Source: Pseudomonadota bacterium (GTDB lineage: Bacteria > Pseudomonadota > Gammaproteobacteria > Burkholderiales > JABEVD01). From it: 32,599 nucleotides of DNA. The notes beneath the pieces were generated by a model that did not search any database, had not been told where the DNA came from, and saw nothing but the letters and a program-made list of their open reading frames with translations. Below, piece after piece: positions 17,176 through 25,776 of this stretch; position 1 is the stretch's first letter, and each line of letters begins with the position of its first letter. The position numbers and the translations under genes are program-made. The stretch spans positions 1-32,599 of the forward strand of contig JAJZTT010000013.1 in the NCBI GenBank assembly GCA_021848705.1. Direction: 5' to 3'.

Positions 17176-17838
17176 CTACGCCGCCCTCGACTTCAGTTCC
17201 GCCTTGACCGGCTCGGCGGCATAATGCGGATACATGCGGTTCACCAGCATCACCTTGAGGGTTTCGAGCTGGTGCATGATCACCCTTACCCGGTTGTTGA
17301 GGGCATTGAAGGCGAACAGCCCGAGGATCGCAATGAAGAGGCCGGACGCGGTGGCCAGCAGCGCCTCGGCCACCCCTCCGGTCACCTTGGTCGGGGCATT
17401 CCCCGGATCCCCGAGAATCTGGAACGCATTGAACATGCCGAGGATGGTGCCGAGGAGCCCCAGGAGGGGCGCCATGGTCACGATCGTGTCGAGTATCCAC
17501 AGAAACCGGTCGACGCCGGGAGCTTCCCGCATGATGGACTCTTCCAGCTTGTCCGAAATCCGCTCGAAATCGTGGCTCAGGTCATGTTGAAGGGCGACAT
17601 TCAGCACTTTCGCATGAGGCATCCCGGCCGTTCCCTCCCCGAGATGCCCGAGCATCCTTCCGTCCACCCTGGATAACGGCTCGATTTCCGCCATGATTTT
17701 CTTCCCATGGTTGATCACCCTGCGCAGATACCAGGCCCTTTCGATGGATACCGTGAGGGCGACGAACAGCATGAACGCCATCAGATACAGGATCCAGCCG
17801 GAAGCATGGGCCGCATGCTCAAATGTTTCCAGATTCAT
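17176..17838 (-). CDS. exbB: ExbB/TolQ/MotA-family proton channel
   Basis: 220 aa; LWILDTIVTMAPLLGLLGTILGMFNAFQ and GGVAEALLATASGLFIAILGLFAFNALNNRV. Confidence 0.92.
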   Translation of the reverse strand: MNLETFEHAAHASGWILYLMAFMLFVALTVSIERAWYLRRVINHGKKIMAEIEPLSRVDGRMLGHLGEGTAGMPHAKVLNVALQHDLSHDFERISDKLEESIMREAPGVDRFLWILDTIVTMAPLLGLLGTILGMFNAFQILGDPGNAPTKVTGGVAEALLATASGLFIAILGLFAFNALNNRVRVIMHQLETLKVMLVNRMYPHYAAEPVKAELKSRAA

Positions 17839-17847
17839 TTCTTTTCC

Positions 17848-20079
17848 TTACATGCTCAGAGAAAGGCTCAGTTCGTAGTTGCGATCCGGGATCACGTAGA
17901 AGAGCGGATTCCCGTTGACATCGTTTCCGCCCGATCCGAGGAACGCGTTCTTGTTGAAGAGATTGTTGACCTGCAACCCCACCTTGAGATCGTGGAACCA
18001 GCCGCCGACATTCTTCAGGGTATAGTTGGTATTGAAATTGGTGATGGTGTATCCACCGAAATGCATGGCGTTGCCGGTCGCGTTCACTCCGCTCACCCTT
18101 CTGCCGATTTCCTTGGCCATCAGCGATGCGTAGATCGATCCCTGGTTGTAGATCACCCCTGCCGCCATGGTATTCCTCGGAACGTTGTTGAGTGCGTTGC
18201 CAATTGCATAGGCATTGCCCCCGACCACCGCGCCTCCGAATGCTGCCGGATTCTTGATGTCATAATTGATGAGGGCGTCGTTTCCATACAGGCTGAATCC
18301 GCTGCCGACATAATAGGTGGCTTCTCCTTCCACCCCGCTGAAATCCACGTTTCCGGCATCCATGTAGGTTGCCATCCCGTTCTGAAGCGGACCGGGTTGC
18401 ATCCAGTTTTTCGACACGATCTTGTAGACGTCACCCGAAACGGTCAGTTTGTCGCTCTTCCAGGTCGTGCCGAGCTGATAGTTTTCCGTCTCGGTCGGCA
18501 AAATGGTGCTCGGATTGACGTTGACCACCTGGAACGCCTGCATGACGGGTGCCAGGAATCCCTGCGCATACTGTGCGTAGGCGGTCCAGTTGGGTTCGAT
18601 CATGTAATGGGCGTCGATCGAGGGAAGCAGCTTCGAATAGGTGGCCGATCCGTAGTAGGAATTCCCGCCCGTTCCCGGCATGATCGGAGCATTGAAGCTG
18701 CGCGCGAAACTGGAATATTTCAATCCCGGTGTGACGGTCAGCTTGTTGGTCGCTTTCCATGCATACTGGACATAGGGCTGGATGGTGGTCAGGGTGTCCG
18801 TCATCAGCCTGCCGCCTGCGAACGGGTTGGCAACCGTGGCACCGCCGAGGCTCATGTCCACGTTCCAAAGTCCGCGACCGTTCTGTTGCCTGTCGATCCA
18901 GATTCCGGTTGCAAGCTCGCCTTGCCCCAGCGCCATGGTTGCCCTCAGCGTGTCTCCCCAGGACCTGTAATTCATGTACATGATCGATCCTGGAACATCG
19001 GTAGGGGAAAAGGAAGTTCCGTTCGCCTGCACCACGCCGCCCACGTCGGCACCCTGATATCCGGTGTGATTGTAGGAATAGGTGTAGAGCTTGTTGTCGA
19101 TCGTCCAGCTGCCCTGGTCGGAGTTGATGTCGACATACTCCATGTCGCTGTTGATGTTGTCGTAGTTGTAGCCGAAGTAGGACTGGCTGGTGGGGTCTGT
19201 CACCAGGCCGGCGTTGTAGCCGTACTTCTGCATCATCGCAAGAGAAGTGCCTCCATTGTTGCCGGTCGTGTTCTGATGGATGGTGTTGTTCATGGCCACG
19301 AAGGTCAACATGGTGTTGTCCGTAATCGGCTTCATCAGCTTGACGAAGAGATTGTTCCTTTTCATGGCGGCATTGGTCAGGAATCCATCCGAGGTAAGCT
19401 GTTTGTAATCGATCACGGCGCTGAGATCGCCGTAATTCTTCATCACGCCCGTGTCGAATTCCACGCCTTCAAGGCGGGTGTTATAGCTTCCATAGGTGGC
19501 ATAGGGGGTGAAGGAGGTTTGCGTTCCCGGATTCTTGGAATTCACCGCGATGGTTCCGCCGAAGGTTGCATCGCCGATATTGCTTGCATTGCCCGGACCC
19601 CGATCGATCGAGATTCCGCCCAGGTCCTGCGCCATGAAATAGGATGTGGAATGATGGGTGAAGTCATTGGAATCGCCCCATGGAATGCCGTCGAAAGTGA
19701 CATTGAACTGACCGTCCTCGAAACCGCGCAAGGTGAGGGAAGTGGTTTCCATGAGGCCGGGGCCGTTCGGATCCATGCTCGAGACAGCAGGAGCGATGTT
19801 GACGATGTCGGTGTAATTCGAACCTGCCGATGCATTCTGCTGGATATACTGCTGGGTGATGATCGATTTCGGCTCTGTCGCAAGCAGCGAACCCTGGGTC
19901 GGTGCCTGGTACGGAGCGGATTGTACATTCGGTGCGGAATTGCCCGATCCTCCTCCATTGCTCTGGACCGTTCCGAGATCGATCGAGGATTGCGCCATGG
20001 CCGCATGGCCGGTGACGATCAGGCTGCCGAGGACCAGACGCGCAAGCAGCTTCTTCCTGAATACCAACTTCTTCTGCAT
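17848..20079 (-). CDS. TonB-dependent outer-membrane receptor
   Basis: 743 aa; signal peptide ending AMAQ, plug (SLTLRGFEDGQFNVTFDGIPWGDSNDF; ISIDRGPGNASNIGDATFGGTIAVNSK), beta-barrel, NLFNKNAF near the C-terminus. Confidence 0.92.
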   Translation of the reverse strand: MQKKLVFRKKLLARLVLGSLIVTGHAAMAQSSIDLGTVQSNGGGSGNSAPNVQSAPYQAPTQGSLLATEPKSIITQQYIQQNASAGSNYTDIVNIAPAVSSMDPNGPGLMETTSLTLRGFEDGQFNVTFDGIPWGDSNDFTHHSTSYFMAQDLGGISIDRGPGNASNIGDATFGGTIAVNSKNPGTQTSFTPYATYGSYNTRLEGVEFDTGVMKNYGDLSAVIDYKQLTSDGFLTNAAMKRNNLFVKLMKPITDNTMLTFVAMNNTIHQNTTGNNGGTSLAMMQKYGYNAGLVTDPTSQSYFGYNYDNINSDMEYVDINSDQGSWTIDNKLYTYSYNHTGYQGADVGGVVQANGTSFSPTDVPGSIMYMNYRSWGDTLRATMALGQGELATGIWIDRQQNGRGLWNVDMSLGGATVANPFAGGRLMTDTLTTIQPYVQYAWKATNKLTVTPGLKYSSFARSFNAPIMPGTGGNSYYGSATYSKLLPSIDAHYMIEPNWTAYAQYAQGFLAPVMQAFQVVNVNPSTILPTETENYQLGTTWKSDKLTVSGDVYKIVSKNWMQPGPLQNGMATYMDAGNVDFSGVEGEATYYVGSGFSLYGNDALINYDIKNPAAFGGAVVGGNAYAIGNALNNVPRNTMAAGVIYNQGSIYASLMAKEIGRRVSGVNATGNAMHFGGYTITNFNTNYTLKNVGGWFHDLKVGLQVNNLFNKNAFLGSGGNDVNGNPLFYVIPDRNYELSLSLSM

Positions 20080-20179
20080 TTCCTTCTCCCTGATATTTAT
20101 CGAAATCCGGCTTTGCCGGTGTATAGGGGTGGAATTTACGCAGGCAGACTTAGAACAAGGTGAAAGAATTGTGATGAAA

Positions 20180-21496
20180 TCATGACAATGAAATTGCGAA
20201 GCTGACTTTCACGATCAACCCGGACCCTTCCCTGCGGTTTCCGAGGTCGATTTCGGCGGATTCCTTTTCTGCGATGGCCTTCACGATGGCGAGGCCGATT
20301 CCGCTACCTTCCGTATCCTGTCCGCCGGCGCGAAAGAATCGGTCGAACACCCTGGGAAGAAGCGCCTCGGGAATACCCGGACCATTGTCCGCGATCTCGA
20401 CAATGGCCCTGCCCGAAACCGCTCCCAGACTCACATCCACTTTGCCCCCACGGGGCGTATAGCGGATTGCGTTGTCCAGGAGATTGTCGAACAGTGTCCT
20501 GAGATCCCTTTCATTTCCCATCACCTTCACTTCGCTGAACGATTCCATCCCCAGATCGATTCCCTTTCTTTCGGCGATCGGAATGAGGTCACCCATGCAG
20601 GATTTCAACACTTCGCCGAGATCCAGATTTTCCCTTTGCCATTCGTTTTGCGCCTCGAATCTCGCCATTTTCAGGAGCTGCCCGACCAGCCTCGAAGCAC
20701 GCTCTACCCCTGAACGAAGTTCATCGACCCTGGACTCGAATTCCTCTTTCGCGCCGCCCTGTTTCACGTTTTCGATCTGAAGCTGCAAGGCAGCGAGCGG
20801 CGTCCTGAGTTCGTGCGCGGCATCGGAAACGAATTTTCTCTGCGATTCGAGCGCATCTCCAAGGCGGGAGAGAAGAGCGTTCATTTCCACGATGAGCGGA
20901 CTGACCTCGTCCGGAATTTTCTCGATCGGAAGCGGCTCGAGGCTCGATGCATCCCGCTCCGTCGCCGCCCGAGTGACGGTTGCGATCGGCTTCAGGATGT
21001 GGCTCACACCGAAAGCAACCAGGACCCAGGACAATGGAATCAGCCCGGCGACAGGGAGGAGGGCGCGCATTGCCGCCTGCTCGGCACTCCTTCTCCTCAC
21101 CTCGCTAGCCTGTGAAACCTGCACGGTCCGGTTGGGATAGATCAGCGTATAGGCTCGCCAGGCTCCGCTTCGCGTCTCCATGTCGGAGTAGCCCTGGCTT
21201 TGCGCTCTTGGCAGATCGAAATCCGGCCTGGAGGATCTCACTGGAAAGTTTTCATACCAGACCTGGATCACGAAATCGCTGGATCTTTCCGCTTCGCTTT
21301 CACGAAAATACTTTGCCTGCATCGAGGGAAGCTGGGATCCCTCGTCGATGCTGAGCGCGACCTGCCGCAATTGATGATCGAGAAACTTTCCCGCATCGTT
21401 GTAGGCGAGCAGATAGGACAGGATGCCCGCAACCAGCCCGACCACGGTGAGCAGTCCGACCAGCCAGAAGATCAACTGCTTCTTGAGGGAAGTCAT
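20180..21496 (-). CDS. Sensor histidine kinase (QseC/PmrB-like)
   Basis: 438 aa; H-box DAAHELRTPLAALQLQIE, IADNGPGIPEALLPRVFDRFFR, GSGIGLAIVKAIAE. Confidence 0.93.
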   Translation of the reverse strand: MTSLKKQLIFWLVGLLTVVGLVAGILSYLLAYNDAGKFLDHQLRQVALSIDEGSQLPSMQAKYFRESEAERSSDFVIQVWYENFPVRSSRPDFDLPRAQSQGYSDMETRSGAWRAYTLIYPNRTVQVSQASEVRRRSAEQAAMRALLPVAGLIPLSWVLVAFGVSHILKPIATVTRAATERDASSLEPLPIEKIPDEVSPLIVEMNALLSRLGDALESQRKFVSDAAHELRTPLAALQLQIENVKQGGAKEEFESRVDELRSGVERASRLVGQLLKMARFEAQNEWQRENLDLGEVLKSCMGDLIPIAERKGIDLGMESFSEVKVMGNERDLRTLFDNLLDNAIRYTPRGGKVDVSLGAVSGRAIVEIADNGPGIPEALLPRVFDRFFRAGGQDTEGSGIGLAIVKAIAEKESAEIDLGNRREGSGLIVKVSFAISLS

Positions 21497-22188
21497 GATG
21501 GGTTCTTCGGCACCATCCAGCCCAGTCCCCTGACGTTGCGGATGATCTCGTTGTCGAATTTCTTTCTCAGATAGAAGATCAGCACGTCGACGACATTGCT
21601 TTCGATTTCACCGTTCATTCCGTAAAGCCTTTCCTCGATCTGGCTTCTGGACAGGATTCTCCCGGGGTGCTCGACGAGCGCATGCATCAGGGTGAATTCC
21701 TTCGCCGAAAGGGTTGCCGACCTGCCTCGATACCATGCCTCATGGGTGGCAAGGTCGAGGACGAGTTCTCCGTTTCCGATCGTGCTCGATGAGCTCCCCT
21801 GCCTGCGCATCACCGCACGCATTCTCGCCAGAAGTTCCCTGATGCCGAAAGGCTTGACCAGGTAATCATCCGCCCCGAGGTCGAGTCCGGATACCAGATC
21901 GTCCAGCCCGTCGCGTGCGGTGATGATCAGGAGCGGAGTATCGTCCCCCTGATCCCGCATCTCTTTCAGAACCTCGAATCCGGATCTTCCGGGAAGCCCA
22001 AGATCCAGGAGCACCATGGAATACCCGCCCGCCCGCATCGCTTCGAGCCCGGAAGTTCCGTCCCTTTTCCAGTCCATCGTCATCCCCGCATCCTGCAGCG
22101 CACGTGACAGGCTGCGCCCGATCATCGGATCGTCCTCGATGAGGAGGATTCCCGCGTTGGCCTTGATTACTGCGTTCATTTCAGGCAA
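21493..22188 (-). CDS. OmpR-family response regulator (QseB/PmrA-like)
   Basis: 231 aa; ILLIEDDPMIGRSLSRALQ; LLDLGLPGRSG; SNVVDVLIFYLRKKFDNEIIRNVRGLGWMV. Confidence 0.93.
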   Translation of the reverse strand: MPEMNAVIKANAGILLIEDDPMIGRSLSRALQDAGMTMDWKRDGTSGLEAMRAGGYSMVLLDLGLPGRSGFEVLKEMRDQGDDTPLLIITARDGLDDLVSGLDLGADDYLVKPFGIRELLARMRAVMRRQGSSSSTIGNGELVLDLATHEAWYRGRSATLSAKEFTLMHALVEHPGRILSRSQIEERLYGMNGEIESNVVDVLIFYLRKKFDNEIIRNVRGLGWMVPKNPS

Positions 22189-22291
22189 ATCTTCATTTTA
22201 CAAGGGCCGTGTTAAGGATGCGTGACACCCACTGGTCTTGCAGCAGCCATTCGTCTATGATTCGATTTCATTCGTTTTTGGCAGGATAGAA

Positions 22292-22750
22292 ATGCGTTAC
22301 TGGCTCATGAAATCCGAACCTTCCGAAGTGAGCATCGACGATCTCGCCGGCATGCCGAACCAGACCGTCGCATGGTATGGGGTGAGGAACTATCAGGCGA
22401 GGAACTTCATGCGCGACCAGATGAGAGTTGGGGACATGGTTTTCTTCTACCATTCGAGTTGCGCCGAACCGGGCATCGCGGGTCTTGCAGTGGTCGACTC
22501 CCCCGCCTATCCGGACGAAACCCAGTTCGAGGAGGGGAAATATTTCGACTCGAAAGCCAGTCGGGAAAACCCGCGCTGGTTCAATGTGGACGTGCGGTTT
22601 CTGAAGAAAACGCCTCTCATCGGCATCGGCGAGCTGAGAAAGCAGCCGCAACTGGAGAAGATGCGAATTTTGCAGAAGGGCAACCGGCTTTCGATCACGC
22701 CGGTCGATCCTTCCGAGTGGGATTACATCATGAGGAAATTTCTGGATTGA
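22292..22750 (+). CDS. EVE-domain protein
   Basis: MRYWLMKSEPSEVSIDDLAGMPNQTVAWYGVRNYQARNFMRDQMRVGDMVFFYHSSCAEPGIAGLAVV; start taken at ATG 22292. Confidence 0.92.
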   Translation: MRYWLMKSEPSEVSIDDLAGMPNQTVAWYGVRNYQARNFMRDQMRVGDMVFFYHSSCAEPGIAGLAVVDSPAYPDETQFEEGKYFDSKASRENPRWFNVDVRFLKKTPLIGIGELRKQPQLEKMRILQKGNRLSITPVDPSEWDYIMRKFLD

Positions 22751-23354
22751 GCGGGCTGAATTTCCCGTCCCGGCAGGCGTGGAGCATGCCGTTTTCGATG
22801 TCGAAATACCAGCCGTGCAATTGCAGACTTCCTTCCTCGACGCGGGACTTGACCCAGGGGAAGGTCTGCAGGTTTTCCAGGGACCCCAGGATCGCCTGCA
22901 TTTCACATTCCCTCAGCAGGTTCTTCTGGTCAAGCTTCCTGCCCATGACCGTCTTCCTGGCGGAATCGGCAATCTTCATCCAGCTGCCGATGAAAGAGCC
23001 TGCGTCCGAGCCCGCCCCTTCCATCAATGCCCTGATCCCTCCGCACTGGGAATGGCCGAGCACGATGACATGCTCCACCCCGAGATTGCATACTCCGAAT
23101 TCGAGCGCAGCGCTCGTTCCATGGTAATGCCCTGCATTTTCGAATGGGGGAACCAGGTTCGCGACATTGCGGATGACGAAAAGATCGCCGGGTGAGCAAT
23201 CCAGTATGATCGCTGGATCGACCCTTGAATCGCAGCATCCCAGCACCAGAAATTTCGGCATCTGCCCTTCAGACTGCAGCTTCTCGAAGAGCGCGGAATC
23301 GAAATGATCCCGGCGGAAGCGTCCATATCCTTCCAGCAATTTGGAAAGACTCAT
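22728..23354 (-). CDS. can: Beta-class carbonic anhydrase
   Basis: 208 aa; [11 protein letters not shown] and LGHSQCGG zinc-site motifs; 4-nt overlap with purC. Confidence 0.94.
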   Translation of the reverse strand: MSLSKLLEGYGRFRRDHFDSALFEKLQSEGQMPKFLVLGCCDSRVDPAIILDCSPGDLFVIRNVANLVPPFENAGHYHGTSAALEFGVCNLGVEHVIVLGHSQCGGIRALMEGAGSDAGSFIGSWMKIADSARKTVMGRKLDQKNLLRECEMQAILGSLENLQTFPWVKSRVEEGSLQLHGWYFDIENGMLHACRDGKFSPLNPEISS

Positions 23355-24223
23355 TTTGAAGTGAGGCGCTCCAGTGCCTCCCTGTATTTCTGAGAAGTTC
23401 TTTCCAGCACGTCTTCGGGAAGGTGCGGGGCGGGTGCCTTCTTGTCCCAGGTCTGCGCTTCGAGCCAGTCGCGCACATACTGCTTGTCGAAGCTGGGCGG
23501 ATTGCTTCCGGTCCGATATTCGTCCTTCGGCCAGAAACGGGAGGAATCGGGCGTCAGGATCTCGTCGATGAGATAGAGATTGCCGGCTTCATCCTGCCCG
23601 AACTCGAATTTGGTATCGGCGATGATGATTCCGCGAGTGAGCGCATATTCCGCCGCTTCGGTATAGAGCGCAATCGTCGCATCGCGAACCTTCGCAGCAA
23701 GACCGGAACCGATCAGCTTCTCGGCTTCATCGAATCCGATGTTGACGTCATGCTCGCCGATCGGGGCCTTGGTCGAAGGCGTGAAGATGACTTCCGGAAG
23801 CTTTTGCGCTTCCTTCAATCCTTCCGGAAGGCGGATGCCGCAAACGGTACCGGACTTTTTGTATTCCTTCCATCCCGAGCCCACGATGTAGCCCCGCACG
23901 ATCGCTTCGATGGGAAGGGGTTTCAATTTCTTCACCACGAAGGAGCGTCCCCTCACCTCATCGACCTCGGAAGGGGCGACGACGGATTCGGGCGCGATTC
24001 CGGTCAGATGATTGGGAATCACATGCCCGAGCTTTTCGAACCAGAAGCTGGACAATGCGGTGAGGATTTCTCCCTTGCCGGGAACCGGCTCTCCGAGGAT
24101 CACGTCGAATGCGGAAATCCTGTCGGTCTGGACGATGAGGAGCTTGTCCTGATCGACGTCGTAGATGTCGCGCACCTTGCCCCTGTGCAACAGACGCAGG
24201 CTTTTCAGATTCGATTCGAGCAT
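23351..24223 (-). CDS. purC: Phosphoribosylaminoimidazole-succinocarboxamide synthase
   Basis: [74 protein letters not shown]. True start ATG 24223. Confidence 0.95.
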   Translation of the reverse strand: MLESNLKSLRLLHRGKVRDIYDVDQDKLLIVQTDRISAFDVILGEPVPGKGEILTALSSFWFEKLGHVIPNHLTGIAPESVVAPSEVDEVRGRSFVVKKLKPLPIEAIVRGYIVGSGWKEYKKSGTVCGIRLPEGLKEAQKLPEVIFTPSTKAPIGEHDVNIGFDEAEKLIGSGLAAKVRDATIALYTEAAEYALTRGIIIADTKFEFGQDEAGNLYLIDEILTPDSSRFWPKDEYRTGSNPPSFDKQYVRDWLEAQTWDKKAPAPHLPEDVLERTSQKYREALERLTSK

Positions 24224-24225
24224 GG

Positions 24226-24711
24226 TCAGACTTCCGGGAGACGGGTTGCCGCGATCGCCTCCGCCTGGCTCTTCCTGAATTCGGCGAGCTTTGCCGCGAG
24301 CCCGGGATTCCTGGCAGCGAACATGGCGACCGCGAAAAGCCCTGCATTGCCGGCGCCGGCTTCGCCGATCGCGAAGGTTGCGACCGGAATGCCCTTCGGC
24401 ATCTGCACGGTGGAAAGCAGCGAATCCATTCCCTGCAGATACTTGGAAGGCATGGGAACGCCGAGGACGGGGAGGGTGGTCTTGGATGCGACCACGCCCG
24501 CGAGGTGGGCGGCAGCGCCCGCACCTGCGATGAAGCATCCCACGCCACGGGATTCCGCGTCCTTGATGTACTGGATCAGAAGATCAGGGGCGCGATGCGC
24601 CGAGATCACGCGTGCCTCGTGCTCGATGCCGAATTTCTTCAGCTCCTTCGCAGCATGCTGCATGACATCCCAGTCGTTCTGGCTCCCCATGAGGATGCTG
24701 ACCTTCTCCAT
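24226..24711 (-). CDS. purE: 5-(carboxyamino)imidazole ribonucleotide mutase (class I-like)
   Basis: 161 aa; [69 protein letters not shown]. Confidence 0.94.
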   Translation of the reverse strand: MEKVSILMGSQNDWDVMQHAAKELKKFGIEHEARVISAHRAPDLLIQYIKDAESRGVGCFIAGAGAAAHLAGVVASKTTLPVLGVPMPSKYLQGMDSLLSTVQMPKGIPVATFAIGEAGAGNAGLFAVAMFAARNPGLAAKLAEFRKSQAEAIAATRLPEV

Positions 24712-24714
24712 TCC

Positions 24715-25716
24715 TCATCCCTCCAGGTGGTAGGAAACCACGCGAGCCACCTCGTTCTTCGATCCGAGGATGACGGGAACGCGCTGGTGAAGATCGGAGG
24801 GCTGAATTTCCATGATGCGCTCGCGGCCTGTCGAGCTCGTTCCGCCGGCCTGTTCCACGATGAAGGACATCGGATTGGCTTCGTACATGAGGCGAAGTTT
24901 GCCAGCCTTCTTGGGATCCTTGGTGTCCTTGGGATACATGAAGATCCCGCCGCGGGTGAGAATGCGGTGCACTTCGGCGACCATCGATGCCACCCAGCGC
25001 ATGTTGAAGTTCTCTCCGCGCGGACCGGTCTTGCCCGCGATGCATTCCCGCACATAGCGCTGCACGGGTTCTTCCCAGAAGCGCTCGTTGGATGCGTTGA
25101 TCGCGAATTCCCTGGTATCTTCCGGAATCGTCATGTTGGGATGCGAAAGGATGAATTCGCCGATGTCGCGATCCAGCGTGAAACCGTTCACCCCGTTTCC
25201 GGTGGTGATGACGAGCATGGTCGCCGGGCCGTAGAGCGCATAGCCTGCGCAAACCTGCTTCGTTCCTGGCTGAAGGAAGTCTTCCGCCCCGGGATTTTCG
25301 ATGCCTTCTGGCGCACGCAGGATGGAGAAGATGGTTCCGACCGAGATGTTGACGTCGATGTTGGAGGAACCATCCAGGGGATCGAAAACCAGCAGGTACT
25401 TGCCGCGCGGATATTGTTTCGGGATGGAATAGACGTCTTCCATTTCTTCCGACGCCATCGCAGCGAGATGCCCCGCCCATTCATTGGACTGGATGAAGAT
25501 CTCGTTGGTGATCACGTCGAGCTTCTTCTGCGTCTCGCCCTGAACATTTTCGCTGCCTGCGCTGCCGAGCACGCCGATCAGTGCGCCCTTGTTCACGTCA
25601 TGTGCAATGCGCTTGCATGCCGATACGATGTCGTTGAGCAGACCGGTGAAATCCCCGGTCGCGCCCGCTATGGCACGCTGTTCTTCGATGATGAATTGCA
25701 CCAGATTCTTGCTCAC
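24715..25716 (-). CDS. fbp: Class I fructose-1,6-bisphosphatase
   Basis: 333 aa; [26 protein letters not shown]. Confidence 0.95.
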   Translation of the reverse strand: MSKNLVQFIIEEQRAIAGATGDFTGLLNDIVSACKRIAHDVNKGALIGVLGSAGSENVQGETQKKLDVITNEIFIQSNEWAGHLAAMASEEMEDVYSIPKQYPRGKYLLVFDPLDGSSNIDVNISVGTIFSILRAPEGIENPGAEDFLQPGTKQVCAGYALYGPATMLVITTGNGVNGFTLDRDIGEFILSHPNMTIPEDTREFAINASNERFWEEPVQRYVRECIAGKTGPRGENFNMRWVASMVAEVHRILTRGGIFMYPKDTKDPKKAGKLRLMYEANPMSFIVEQAGGTSSTGRERIMEIQPSDLHQRVPVILGSKNEVARVVSYHLEG

Positions 25717-25776
25717 GTCTTCTCCTTCAGCTTTTCTTAATACCCAGATTCTACCGGTTTTCTTGTCAATCCTCCA

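Noticed and set aside
17707-20163. 818-aa plus-strand ORF
   Set aside because: Antisense shadow of the TonB-dependent receptor and ExbB; no recognisable domain, while the minus strand encodes clear motifs.
22189-22291. Possible 6S RNA or other ncRNA next to the EVE gene
   Set aside because: EVE genes are sometimes near ssrS, but this gap is only about 100 nt and shows no 6S-like long hairpin.
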